In this document: positions 1 through 10,485 of the stretch, in pieces
Numbering within the stretch: the stretch's first letter is position 1
Layout: the number at the start of each line of letters is the position of its first letter
Source: Kingdonia uniflora
Taxonomy: Eukaryota; Streptophyta; Magnoliopsida; Ranunculales; Circaeasteraceae
DNA length: 64,000 bases
Reading direction: 5' to 3'
Assembly (NCBI GenBank): GCA_014058105.1
Contig: JACGCM010000560.1
Location: 5,394,001-5,458,000, forward strand
Made by a program: the position numbers and the translations under genes
Notes under the pieces: generated by a model
What the model saw: the letters and a program-made list of their open reading frames with translations, nothing else
What the model was told of the DNA's origin: nothing
Databases searched by the model: none

Positions 1-1201
1 ATGTAAAATCAGCCTTCCTAAATGGAGTGCTTGAAGATGAAATATATGTATATCAACCCCAAGGGTTCATCATCAAAGGAGAGGAAGACAAAGTTTATCG
101 ATTGAAGAAGGCTTTGTATGGGCTAAAACAAGCGCCGTGCACTTTGTACAGTCAAATAGACGGATATTTTTTGAAAAATTAGTTTCAGCGTTGCAAGAGT
201 GAGCCGACCCTGTACATTAAAACTAAAGGTATGTCTATTCTCATTGTTTCATTGTATGTAGATGATCTGGTTTTAATGGGAAATGATCACAAAATGTTGC
301 AAGAGGTCAAAGGCAACATGATGAAAACATATGAGATGAAAGATCTTGGCTTGATGAACTATTTCTTGGGTATTGAAGTTTCCCAAGGTGAAGAAGGAAT
401 CTTTATTCGTCAAAAGAAATATGTTGAATCGGTTCTTAAGAAATTTCGCATGGATCAATGCAAACCAGTTGATACTCCTCTTGTAATGAACGAGAAGTTG
501 GTTAAAGAAGATGGGTCGAAAAAAGTAAGTGAGGCATTGTACTAAAGCATGGTTGGAAGTCTTTTATACCTCTCTTCTACAAGGCCTGACATCATGTTCG
601 CAACAAGTTTACTGTCGAGATTTATACATTGTCCAAATCAAACTCATTTTGGCACAGCAAAACGGGTATTAGGATATATCCAAGGAACCATCGATTTTGG
701 AATAATGTAGAGTCTTGTTTCTTATTCAAAGCTTCTAGAATATACTGACAGTAATTGGGGAGGAGCCATAGACGACTCAAAAAACACATCCGGATATGCT
801 TTCTCTTTGGGATCTAGAATTTGTTCGTGGTATCAAAAAACAAGATACTATTGCTCTATCTTCAGCAAAAGCAGAATACGTAGCAGCATCCATTGCAACA
901 TGTCAAGCACTATGGGTACAATAAATTCTTGAAGATATAAATGAAAAACATGGCAAAGGGACGGTTATCTACTATGACAAAAAGTCAGCGATTTCAATAG
1001 CAAACAATCCAGTTTATCATAGTAAGACAAGGCACATTCCAATGAGGTACCACTTCATCTGAGATGCTCTTGAAAGAGCTGAAATTGAGTTGACGTATTG
1101 TAAGACAGAAGATAACCTTGCTGACATCTTTACTTAAGCTCTTCCAAAGGAATGATTTTGCTACATGAGAGAGAAGCTGGGAGTAATGAAGATTGTGCAT
1201 T
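1..1201 (+). pseudogene. Ty1/copia pol, 3' part (reverse transcriptase + RNase H), broken
   Basis: This is the 3' end of a copia polyprotein, cut by the window edge. Reading begins inside the reverse transcriptase ([16 protein letters not shown], then LYGLKQAP). The catalytic motif LYVDDLVLMG is at about 255-285, followed by DLGLMNYFLGIEV and the linker [14 protein letters not shown]. RNase H signatures follow: YTDSNWGG near 740, and a tract near 860-920 that resembles ALSSAKAEYVAAS. Stops at about 181 and 543 and several frame changes make it non-functional. The longest open piece is 231-545. It sits directly before a polypurine tract and an LTR, as expected for copia. Family assignment is secure; activity is excluded by the breaks. 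Confidence 0.93.
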
Positions 1202-1209
1202 AAGGGGAG
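1202..1209 (+). other. Polypurine tract of the copia element
   Basis: AAGGGGAG lies immediately before the LTR start TGTTGAAATA. This is the normal position of the plus-strand primer of a copia element. Confidence 0.8.
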
Positions 1210-1748
1210 TGTTGAAATAATGCACATTAAGAGTAAGACTCTTCATCTTAGTTAATGGGAGTTACTTATGTAATGATAGATTAATGGTGTGAGTTTCAAA
1301 AATGAATAGTTTTGTATTTAATGCTTTGAGTCTTCACCTCTACTATATAAATGGGTGTATGTGTGGGTTTGTAATCAAGTAATTCTAATCAAGAATTCTC
1401 TCATCTTTCTATCCTTCTCTATCTTGTTTGTGTTTAGAAAAACTAATAAGCTTGCAATTGTTCCTGCTCTTTGAGCACTTGACTAAGTAATGGTTTATAC
1501 CCTCTTCCAAGGATTCAGAAGCCCAGTGCTTGGTCTACTTAACACTGGGCCTCAAAGTATGGGATTACGCCTTTCCAAGAATAAAAATATAAAAAGAGAT
1601 GGCGGGATAATGCCAATACTGGAGCTTCTGAAGACGCAGAGATATCTTTTATTAATACAGTACTAACGTTGAATCAAGGCCGGCCAGTCTTTGGTCCGCT
1701 TGATAACATAGATTTATCAAACACTAAACAATCCTAGGTATTCCAACA
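1210..1748 (+). mobile_element. 3' LTR of the copia element
   Basis: The ends are TGTTGAAATA and TATTCCAACA, a near-perfect short inverted terminal pair with TG...CA tips. Length is 539 bp. A TATA-like box (TATATAA) is at 1344-1350. The 5' partner LTR lies outside the window, so the target duplication cannot be checked. Confidence 0.88.
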
Positions 1749-1822
1749 ATACACATCATAAAAGCAAATCAGATTTCGATAAACACTAGTAATAATATCG
1801 ACCAGGCTTCAACCCTTCATCA

Positions 1823-3100
1823 TTAAAGTAACATCTTTTGCTTCTGCAAATCAGATGGAACTTTCAAGTCCGTCGCTAGTCCAATGCATTCAAGGAGCTT
1901 TTCGATGTACCAAGTCATATCTATTTGCCACCACTCTAATCCGTACCGAGCTGAGGACTGAAAAGCATGGTGATTGTTGTGCCACCCCTCACCAAATGTA
2001 ATTAGAGCAATATACCTGATCACTAAATACAACTTTAATACATGTATGCCAAGAAAAGAAGAGTAATGAAATACACTTAAAAACATTACCCATTGTTCCT
2101 AGATAAATCTCCGGTTTTCCACACCTGACGACCCCATACATGACATACCAAATTCACTAGAAAAGTGCCATGAAACACCAGAAAGAGTCTCACAGCCTAC
2201 ATTCACATTACCTTAGTCGTTAGTTAGTTGTTTTGGACCAGGCAAAACGAGGAAAAGGTATGATTCAGTCCCGAATTTTAAGTTTCTTACCATGCCCCAA
2301 ATAATATAAGGGAAACCCCCAAGGGCATACAGCAGTGCAACAAATGCATTTGGGTGAACATATTGTGTGCGCCGAAGAAATCTGTAGTAGGCTTGCATCT
2401 CCAAGTCCTTGACATTGTTGTGGTTTCCACACTGCCAAAGGATAATATTGTTTTGGTTCTTCTAATTTAACACCATTAGAGTATTAGAGTAGGTGCTAAA
2501 GAAAAATAAATAAAAATAGAACAAGACCTTTTCGATGATATTTTGTGTTGAAGAGCCAACTTATGTGATTACAGCCAAACCCTGCAATAGGGTTATGTGG
2601 GTCCTTAACAGTATCGGTAAACTTGTGGCAGTATCTGTGTGTGCTCACTCACCCACCATATCGGATCCCCCTGTCACCAAAATATCGAAAAAAAATAGGT
2701 ATCAAAGTATATTGACGACACAACTCAGAACACAGTTTTCTGTAGAAAAACATGTGTATGTGTGTGTGTGTTGCGGGGGGGGGGGAGGAGATTAGATAAA
2801 CTGACCTGAAGTGCTTGAATTCCGATATAAGCGAAGAGTCCAATAACGACATAAAGAACTAGTGCCACAAAGTACACCCCAATTGAATGTGAAAGGCGCA
2901 AAGAGGCACAGTGAATACACCGAAAAAATGATGATTGTATGGCAAATATCTAACGTGTTACGGAGTTGAAAAACCCTTCTTGTCTGCTTCACATCTGCGA
3001 CTGGAACTATTTTGGAAATATTGTGGTTTTTTTCGGCTACTCCAATAGCTCTTATTTTGGATCCTTGCATTATCTCTTTGGGCAATGAGATCAGTTTCAT
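1823..3100 (-). pseudogene. Chloroplast-type acyl-lipid / acyl-CoA desaturase (ADS/FAD5-like), intron-containing pseudogene
   Basis: Exons read right to left: ~3100-2806, 2670-2528, 2431-2291, 2196-2090, 2015-1823, each with GT/AG borders. Recognisable pieces are LCLFAPFTFNWG (membrane segment), DPHNPIAGF near 2600, DLEMQAYYRFLRRTQYVHP, VWGRQVWKTGDLSRNN, and the third histidine box FGEGWHNNHHAF with GLEWWQIDMTWY. The family inserts cis double bonds into membrane-lipid acyl chains and needs three histidine boxes for di-iron. Here the first box is gone: YVVIGL runs straight into FAYIGIQALQ, a deletion of roughly 25-30 residues. A 1-base shift follows FNWG, and another shift damages the second box (RYCHK survives). 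The start Met at 3100 is uncertain. Family is confident; desaturation position is not. Confidence 0.88.
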
Positions 3101-3571
3101 GACTATGGGGTATTTATCAACATACTTAGGGGGTCATGAGTCAAATCAAACTGCACTAGATAGGTATTCAACTACAATACCCTTTATACATCTAGCTAGT
3201 AGTATCAAAGATTCTAGAAGTTGTGGGTTAGGACCCAAACATGATGTTAGCGCTGGGTTCCACGTCCACCCAGAAGATGAAGTCTTACCTCAAAAGGCCT
3301 CTGTAAAGTAAAATCTAAGGACTGTACTCCAGATAATTGTTTGCTCAGTGGTTTGTTCAGCATTGTTCAATAAAGGTCATCCGTTCAATCCATAATTATT
3401 GTACGATGAATTTATTTAATTTCTTGCACAGTTGAGCCGGCCCTAGCCGTTATGGTTTGAATATTAAGACGGTTTCAGTATTGTCAGTGGAATTATCAAG
3501 TGGGTTATACATTCAAAGTTGCTAAATAATCATATTTCATTATCCCCCACATGCGATAAATTTGATATAAC
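3101..3571. other. Intergenic, nothing recognised
   Basis: There is no convincing coding or repeat structure. Short ORFs here lack family resemblance. It could include degraded 5' sequence of the desaturase copy. Confidence 0.4.
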
Positions 3572-4289
3572 TGTAGGGGCCATGTTTCGTATGAGGGGAA
3601 ACCGGCTCTTACACCGAGGGGTTAATCTTCGGCTAGGGGTTTGCAAGCATATGAATAACAATAATAAAAGATACTACCGAGATAATACACTTGCGTGGAG
3701 GCCTAGAATTGGTTACTCCACGACCTCTAGTAAGGATTTGAAGGAGAAATGATATATATCGAGTTAGTTGAAGGATCGAGAAGTAGACTGTTACTGAGTA
3801 TTCGAAGGTAATCTTGTAAGGTTTTGTGGGAGAGATTTTCTAAACCCTTCATAGTGTTTTCTCCCTCCTATTTATAGGATATAGAAAGGATTGAGTCACC
3901 ATGGGAGGTCAAGTTACATGTATATATTTGGGGACAACTGACTTGTACCCAGAGTCGGTTTTGACACTGTAGCTGTTGGTTCTGGCACTGTAGTTGTCGA
4001 GCGGCTTGTTTCACTGTTCTGTCTGGTAAGCTGGCTGTCAGACGTGTCTACCTTCAACCATGTGCGTCCATGGTCAAAATATTTCTGGTACCGATGCTGA
4101 GTTCTGGCACTGCTCATCTATCTTCGACTAAGGCGGGTTAGCTTCGATAATTCCTTCGAGTGTTCGATTAGTCTCGGAAGGCTTTGTGGACTTAGTTACT
4201 GTTTTGTTGGGCTTCGAGTCTCTAGGTAGGCTTCGATGTAGCCTTCGAGTATTCGACTTGTGCTAGAAGGCTGCGAGTAGGCTACTATA
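3572..4289 (-). mobile_element. Solo LTR related to element B
   Basis: It starts TGTAGGGGCC and ends CTACTATA. It matches the LTR at 37267-37990 over its length: shared blocks include the segment around 3690-3735 (ACTTGCGTGGAGGCC, GACCTCTAGTAAGGATT) and the GCTTCGA-rich right half. Length is 718 bp against 724 bp. It is flanked by the 5-bp duplication ATAAC at 3567-3571 and 4290-4294. No internal region is attached, so this is an LTR-LTR recombination product. Strand is given as for element B, whose gag-pol runs on the minus strand. Confidence 0.88.
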
Positions 4290-4778
4290 ATAACTTCATA
4301 ACGTCTAATGTCTTGTTTAAGATTTTCGTAGAATCATAAAGCATTAAGCATATAATCACCAATGTTTAGTGTTGATAGGTTAAAGTTCATTATCAAAACT
4401 TGAAATATGTGAATGAGGGGCATCTAGGTGAAGTAATGTAAGCTACTGGAGTGGGAGAAATAATGTAAGCAACTGGACTGGGACTAATAAGTAGTCTTTT
4501 ACTCGGAATTGGAATCCAATTATAGTTTTAATTTACAGTTTCAATGTAATTATTTAACCTATGACCTCCGTAAATTATTGCTCACCCATACTAGGGATAT
4601 TCATTATATATAATTAGTCATCGTACCTAATAATAATCGCCACGTCTAGGCTCTACTTGGTATCCCATTTTTAAAAATAATTCCACATATAAAAACGATA
4701 TTTTTATTCCTTATGGTAATGTTTACGAAATTATTAATTGCAAGTGCTTCGCATACATGGAATATATGTGATGTTTAT

Positions 4779-5074
4779 ACAGGGCAGGCCTTGAGGTTTA
4801 AGTGGCCCGAGGCGAGGTCCGAAAATGAGGCCCCTCGCTGGAGGGAAAAATTTAGTAAGGCATATTTAGTTGTAAAAATTGTAAACAAGGTGAGGGTTTG
4901 AACTTGTGACCTTATGATGAGAGTCTATAATTGTAAACCAACAAGACAACTGTTTTTTTTGAGATTTCTGGGGCCCTTTTTTATGTATTAATTTACCATT
5001 TGAAGGTCCTAAATTTACGTTAAAAATTGGAGGCCATAGGCAAACGATGACCTTTTTACATGCTAGGCATACAG
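4779..5074. repeat. Possible degraded DNA-transposon copy (hAT-like, GGCC-rich ends)
   Basis: The left end ACAGGGCAGGCCTTGAG and the right part with GGAGGCCATAGGC resemble the common plant 'GGGCCGGCCCTGAG' non-autonomous repeats. No target duplication or open frame could be confirmed. Low confidence. Confidence 0.3.
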
Positions 5075-6390
5075 GAATACATGCGATGATTTTTTCATAA
5101 ATTAATATTGCATGTCCAAAATGATATGCATTAACCTGAAATTCTACTACTTTATAGCGTCACAATAAAAGAACCCCGTGAAACAATCAGTGCACATCCA
5201 AACCATAGTTTACTAAATAAATAAAAAATAGTGTTCAGCAAAACAAGCTTATGCATAGATAGATATGGTTTTTAAATAGTCAGTACATCAACACCATAGT
5301 TTACCCATACAAAAATGAGATATGACATGTAATAATAGGTAAATCGATCAAAATTCAACATACCGACAAACTATCATTTCTCTAGCATAAACATACTACG
5401 AAACCCTTATTCCATATTACAAAAATGGTAAATGGCATGTAATAATAGGCTTTATATTCACCACAAACCCTCAATGCGAGACTGAAGACGTTCCAACATC
5501 ATTTTTCTTCCACCACTGTCGCTAACAATAAACATTCTCATTTTCTGCCTTCTTTCCCTATAATTTGAAATGTTGCATCCAAATATGACTTTTCAAATCC
5601 CTCCACACTTGTTACTTTGTTCTAAAACCTTTAGGTGGCAACAAGCGGATCTATAACAGATATAGATTGCAAAATTTTCTTAAGTTCTTCACTTACCCCC
5701 TTGTATCATCTATTTTACTTCATCCACGTTTCGCATCTTTTCCATGTTGTCATTTTACTTCGTCACATTGCGGCCATCTTTTTCCCAACAAACCAGAAAC
5801 ATTGGTAGAAACATCATCATCATCATCATCTAAGTTTTGTACAAGAGTTGGATCCGCAACATGTGCCAACTCTTCCGCATTTGTGTCGGTTGATCTATAG
5901 GACAACCATACCATGAGAATTAATCTCGGCTGTTGATCACACTACCCTACACATGTTGAGGAAAATATATGGCTTAGGTTATAACAATAAATACAATGAA
6001 ATTTTAACAGCCCTTAGATCATAAGGTTATTTAATCTATTCTCGCAATTTATTTAATCCTAATATACCCCTATTTAATCCTAAAATCTAAGGACTGTAAA
6101 GTGAAAAATAAACCTATGGATCTCCAACCCTAAAAATAAAAGTAGGTATCTCAATCATAATTACCTTACGAACTGATGGGTATAAATAGAAGTTCAGCCC
6201 ACAACATTTTTCCACTACGAAATCAGGGGTATTTTAGGACTTATAAATACGAAAATAGGGGTATTTTAGAGAAACTATAACCCCATTACAACATAACCCC
6301 AACCCAAACCATCACTGATTCACTCCAAAAACTCAACCCTAAATACCTAATTTTACTATATTTTCCTCGATCTCCTCTTCGAATCCAAGA
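5075..6390. other. AT-rich region upstream of the IleRS relic; a coding-like relic on the minus strand
   Basis: The region is mostly AT-rich. Read on the minus strand, about 5897 down to 5475 gives a coding-like text. It has a run of six Asp codons near 5815-5832, then GKRWPQCDEVK and later KSHIWMQHFKL, interrupted by several stops. I do not recognise the family. The stretch 6200-6390 directly precedes the IleRS start and could be its old 5' UTR. Confidence 0.3.
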
Positions 6391-6516
6391 ATGGAGGAGG
6401 TTATCGAAGGCAAATATTTCTCCTTCCCCAAGCAAGAACAAAACATCCTTACCTTCTGGGAAGAAACAAAAGCTTTCGAAGCCTAACTCAAACTTACAGA
6501 GAACCTCCCCGAGTTC
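6391..6516 (+). pseudogene. Isoleucyl-tRNA synthetase (cytosolic) pseudogene, first exon part
   Basis: The ATG at 6391 begins MEEVIEGKYFSFPKQEQN, the N-terminus typical of plant cytosolic IleRS, an aminoacyl-tRNA synthetase that charges tRNA-Ile. A TAA replaces a sense codon after KAFEA. The exon is cut after ENLPEF by a DNA transposon, and the next codons (VFYDRPPF) resume at 10486. Further exons are at 10486-10894, 11196-11261 and 24698-24739. Introns are retained, so this is a DNA-level copy and not a processed one. Confidence 0.85.
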
Positions 6517-6560
6517 GGGGCCGTTTGTTTTTTTGCCTGTAAGTCTGAGTAAGGTCTGAG
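6517..6560 (+). repeat. Left terminal inverted repeat of the DNA transposon
   Basis: The first ~20 bases pair imperfectly with the right end at 10463-10482. The following GTCTGAG-type motifs recur inverted near the right end. Confidence 0.6.
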
Positions 6561-6783
6561 TTAGAGTATGAGTGTGGGTCTGAGTCTGAGTCCACTTAGT
6601 AGTGTTTACTATTTGAGTGAATACCTTAGAGTGTATGTTTTTTTGGGCAGTTAGATCTGACTAAAATAAGCAAATACTAAAATACCTCTCTCAAGTTATA
6701 AACAAACACCCCCACCTATTCATCACCAATACCATCAACACCACCACCCATTCGTCATCAACGTCAACACCATATATACATAA

Positions 6784-7095
6784 CAAACACAAATACATAG
6801 GATAGAACTTGTATATATATCAAACACAAATACACAAGAAACCTGTATATAGAGCAAACACAAATACATAGGAAATAACCAGTATATATAACAAACGTAA
6901 ATACATAGAAAATAACATGTATATATACCAAACACAAATACATTGGAAAGAACTTGTATATATAGCAAACACAAATACATAGGAAAGAACCTGTATATAT
7001 AACAAACACAAATACATAGAAAAGAACCTGTATATATAGCAAACATAAATAGATAGAAAAAAACGTATATATATAGCAAACACAAATACATTGGT
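6784..7095. repeat. 37-bp tandem repeat, about 8.5 units
   Basis: Units begin CAAACACAAATACATAGG at 6784, 6821, 6855, 6892, 6929, 6966, 7003, 7040 and 7077. Spacing is 37 bp except one 34-bp unit. Each unit ends in a TATATATA tract. Long minus-strand ORFs here arise only from the repetition. Confidence 0.93.
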
Positions 7096-7332
7096 TCCTA
7101 ACATTGGTTCCTAACATTGACACAAATATGAATGTTCTTAAGTTTGCCTGCATCTGTAGATGTATGGATTCTTTACTCCCTTATTCTATCTCAAACCATG
7201 TAAAATGGCAGATTTGCTGCAACAAAGTACCCCACAGAATTTGGGTATGGATTCTTTACTCCCATTAAAGCAGCTGCATAGTTTTGAGGTGTTTCAACCT
7301 TCTCCTTCCCCAAATCATTATTCTTTGCTTAC

Positions 7333-7816
7333 CTTTCTCCATTTCCAACGGCTTGTGGTCTGTTATCAGCATTCATTCCTTCTTGATGTCCACCATTTGC
7401 TTGCTTTGATGCATTCTGGTACAATATTGGAGATCCATAGGTTTATTTTTCAGCATCAAGTTCTCAAGATATACACTCAAACTATCAATTTCTGTTCTCC
7501 CAAGATCATTGAGGTTTGTTTCAACAGCTGCAGTTAAAGAACCCTGAGATGCATATCCCTTAATGGTAATGTATGAACTAACTGTTTCAAAACAAAGTCT
7601 CTTGCTCAAACAAGAGTTGCAGAAGACAGGTATCTTAGACCCTGTGTATTCGAGAGTAACAATCATAAATGATGGGTAAAATAACATATCTGAAAATCTC
7701 TACTTTTGTGTCCTAACCTGAGGGAAACAAGGGTTGGCTCTTAGTTCAAGTAGAGCTGCATCAAGTTCCTCCATCGAGCCTTGGCAACCAGGTGAACTAC
7801 TTATGCTTGTTAAAAC
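7333..7816 (-). pseudogene. Captured plant gene fragment, two exons, unknown protein
   Basis: Exon 7816-7718 has an AG before it and GT after it. It is 99 bp and fully open, reading SMEELDAALLELRANPCFPQ at its end. Exon 7543-7333 is bordered by AG and GTAAGC; it reads GSLTAAVETNLNDLGRTEID and then loses frame (TGA near 7373). In another frame it continues with KQANGGHQEGMNADNRPQ. The two exons join in phase. I do not recognise the protein. It lies inside the DNA transposon on the same strand as the fragment at 9378-9994, so both could come from one captured gene. Confidence 0.5.
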
Positions 7817-8203
7817 CTGCACATTGGTCAACATAATAGTCTCAAGTAATTACAAACTTGATTGATTGATATACAAAGATGCAACAAACATACTTTGAAC
7901 TCAAACAAACATACTATATAAAGCATGTGCAACAAGGGGTTTAAAGGTTGATTCAAATATAAGCAAATGAGCAACAAACAGATATAAGATGGGAAAATTT
8001 GATTAAACAAACAATATTAAGAAAAACTATAGAGCATTATTAAATAGCACCAATAGCATCAATGATAATCGAGCAATATTACATAAAAAAACTCAAAAAA
8101 TATTAAAAGGTAAAAAAGTTCCCAAGTTTATTTTCCCTAAAGCACCAACCAACTATCCATACTTTACACATTTCTTAACAAATGAGAAATATTAACTAAA
8201 GTA

Positions 8204-8512
8204 CTCTATGCTGGTTATGCAACCCTTGTGTATCATCTGTGGATTGAAAGAAATAACAGAATCTTTAGGGGAACAAAAAAAACCTGCCATTACTTTGTAT
8301 AATGGTATCATTTCTGAACTAAAATTTCTCTTTAATACCAAGATCAAGACTACTAAAGATACTCATAATGCCAGAACTATCTGTCATCATTGGGGCACGA
8401 GCCCTAGGTTTAAACTTAAAATCAATATTATTCACAAATGGATACCACCCTCTAGGGGTCACCTGCTTTTGAACACTTACAGCTGCTTCAAATCAGGTTG
8501 GAAACTATAGGG
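8204..8512 (+). pseudogene. LINE (L1-type) reverse transcriptase C-terminal fragment
   Basis: The reading YAGYATLVYHLWIERNNRIF, followed after a frame change by IISELKFLFNTKI and ICHHWG, matches the end of plant LINE polyproteins (the zf-RVT region before RNase H). KWIPPSRGHLLLNT then resembles the start of the LINE RNase H domain. It is short, frame-shifted and has no poly(A) tail of its own. It sits inside the DNA transposon. Confidence 0.7.
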
Positions 8513-9377
8513 GAATTGTTACCTGGTGCTTGTGTTTATGCTGGTGCTTATGCTACTATGTCTGGTGCTTGTGCTGCTTATGTTAGTAAGAAGAAGAAGC
8601 TCTATTGGAGCTGTAAACACTTGGTGCAAAGCATTGCTTATGTTATGACTAGACTGAGCTACTTCTTTATTTATGTTGTAGCTAAAAATGTTAATAAAGG
8701 GGCTTTCTATATGGCTTGAAATCCTCCTGTTAATAAAGGATTACACTGCATACTTCAAGACATTGCAGATATCAAGAAATAAATAGAGATATGAAGAAAC
8801 AAAGACATTAACACAGTAGGTCTTTCATAGTATTAACAACCAATCATCTCAGTTCTGTAACAATGATAGAGGATGGGCATTTTAAACATTCAAAGACAGG
8901 CAAGCAATAGACCAAATGAAACTAGAGGTAACAGCTCTAACCCTGATTCAAGCCTGAGAAGGAGTACTAATTAACTCCTTTCTCTAAAGGAGCTATAAGA
9001 GGATTAGCATATAAGCTCTGAGTACTCCACTCCAATGAGGTGACAATAAGAACTAAAATCCCATAGTTCTAAATAACCAATCCAGATGTAAAAAGTGCAT
9101 ACCATATATAGCAATTAAAATAAAGATAAAGAGTACAAGTAATAACTCATTAATAGCAAGAAGATTAACTTTATATCTATAGTAAATGAAGGAGTCATGA
9201 AAATGCAAGTGCAACATCCAATCATTAATTAAAATTGAAATTTAAATGCCTCCTCTATCATCAAGAAGAAAGGTAGGTAGACCACCAAGCTTAGATTTGA
9301 AAGAGATATCGAGCTCATTGAATCCTTTTATCAAACAATGTTACTCAAAATCGTGAGTATAACTGATAAGGACTCAC

Positions 9378-9994
9378 TTCAAGATCTTTAAACTCGAAAT
9401 AAGCTCTCCAACACTTATATGAGTCATCTCCTTCGAGCGTCGAACAATAATCTAAACAAGAACAGAGCATAAACATCAAGGTTGGGGGGGGGGGGGGGGG
9501 GGGGGGGGGGATGTTTGTGATAAGCTTACATAATTTGGATCAAAAGAAACCAAATTAAGTAAATGGGGTGTAATAACCAGTGGTCATAAGTACTAAACCA
9601 ATTCTCAATTTCGATTTAATCAAAGAGAACCCAAGAATGGCGAATTGGGAGCTCTAACAGTAACAAAAATTAAAATGAACCCAAGAAACATCAAATAAAC
9701 CAAATGGGGTTACAATAATCACTGAAAAAACAAACCCCACCATCCAATTCCAATCCAAAAACACCTAAAAAGCATGAATTGGGATTTAACCTCTTCATAC
9801 ATACCTGCAAGTTGGTGCTCTGTTTTCTCAATAATTGAAGGCTCTTTCACACCTCTCTTAATCCTACTTGTATTAAATGGTTCAAGCTTTCGTACGAAAG
9901 AATGGTTCCTCGAAGAACAACAACAAATCCCTGAAGGATGTGGTTTCCAACGAGAAACATCAAATGATTCGAAGGGTAGTGTTTTCATGATCAT
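9378..9994 (-). pseudogene. Captured plant gene fragment, start plus two exons (possibly CCG-binding protein 1-like)
   Basis: The ATG at 9994 opens MIMKTLPFESFDVSRW. Exon 1 ends at 9805 with a GTATG donor, and exon 2 is 9451-9378 (AG before, GTGAGT after). The split codon joins exactly. The text across the join is conserved-looking, with SRIKRGVKEPSIIEKTEHQL at the end of exon 1 and GDDSYKCWRAYFEFKDLE in exon 2. From memory this resembles the small plant family that includes CCG-binding protein 1; that identity is tentative. Downstream exons were not found. An open frame continues upstream of the ATG to 10216. Confidence 0.5.
9484..9510. repeat. Poly-G run, 27 bases
   Basis: Uninterrupted G from 9484 to 9510. 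The length may be unreliable because such runs are hard to sequence and assemble. Confidence 0.9.
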
Positions 9995-10438
9995 GGTCTC
10001 TTGAGTTACATTCTGAACAACAAAACATTCAAAATCAAGCATGGATGAAATGACGCACCTGTAATCAAATAGCTGTTGTTGTTGTGATTGAATCACGAGA
10101 AGAAATTGGGGTTGTTGGAGGAGATCGAGGAGAGCTGTTGGAGGAGATTGGGGTTCGTTCGGGGAGGAGCTGTGGGGGAGAAGAAATGATTTTGTTTTGG
10201 TAATTTTTGATATCAATCAAGGGAAATTTGGGGAGAAATTTAAGACTCAGACACAGACTCAGACTCAGACCTCCCACTCAGCTGGCTTATTGGATTTGAG
10301 TCTGAGTCTAAGTTGGCTTATTAGATCAGAGTCTGAGTCTAAGTTTTTAGATGTTTTATATGAGTCTTAGTCTGAGTGGGTGAAAAAACAAACACCTCTA
10401 ATTGACTAGAGTTAGTCAAAATCATTTACTCAACTCAG

Positions 10439-10482
10439 ACTCAGAGGTCTGAGTCCGAGTGAGTAAAAAAGCAAACGCTACC
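10439..10482 (-). repeat. Right terminal inverted repeat of the DNA transposon
   Basis: The reverse complement begins GGTAGCGTTTGCTTTTTTAC and continues into CTCAGAC-type motifs. It pairs imperfectly with the left end at 6517. Confidence 0.6.
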
Positions 10483-10485
10483 ATC

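Larger units (their letters stand above)
6517..10482. mobile_element. ~4 kb DNA transposon with gene fragments, inserted in the IleRS exon
   Basis: The insertion is defined by the broken IleRS reading: ENLPEF before, VFYD after. The left end GGGGCCGTTTGTTTTTTTGC pairs with the reverse complement of the right end, GGTAGCGTTTGCTTTTTTAC. Both subterminal regions are full of CTGAGT/GTCTGAG motifs (6541-6600; 10245-10460). The flanks TTC (6514-6516) and ATC (10483-10485) fit a 3-bp target duplication with one change. A 3-bp duplication with GGG...GTTTG ends suggests PIF/Harbinger, but no transposase was recognised. Cargo: a 37-bp tandem repeat, a LINE fragment, and spliced fragments of one or two plant genes on the minus strand. 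Confidence 0.7.

Noticed and set aside
2535..2795. 86-codon plus-strand ORF
   Set aside because: It is opposite to the desaturase exon 2670-2528, which has clear homology and splice sites.
6784..7095. CRISPR-like array
   Set aside because: The units are directly contiguous with no unique spacers, and this is plant DNA.
6735..7153. Three overlapping minus-strand ORFs of 94-129 codons full of Tyr, Cys, Val and Ile
   Set aside because: They are produced by the 37-bp tandem repeat, whose length (not a multiple of 3) rotates the same peptide through all frames. They are not membrane proteins.
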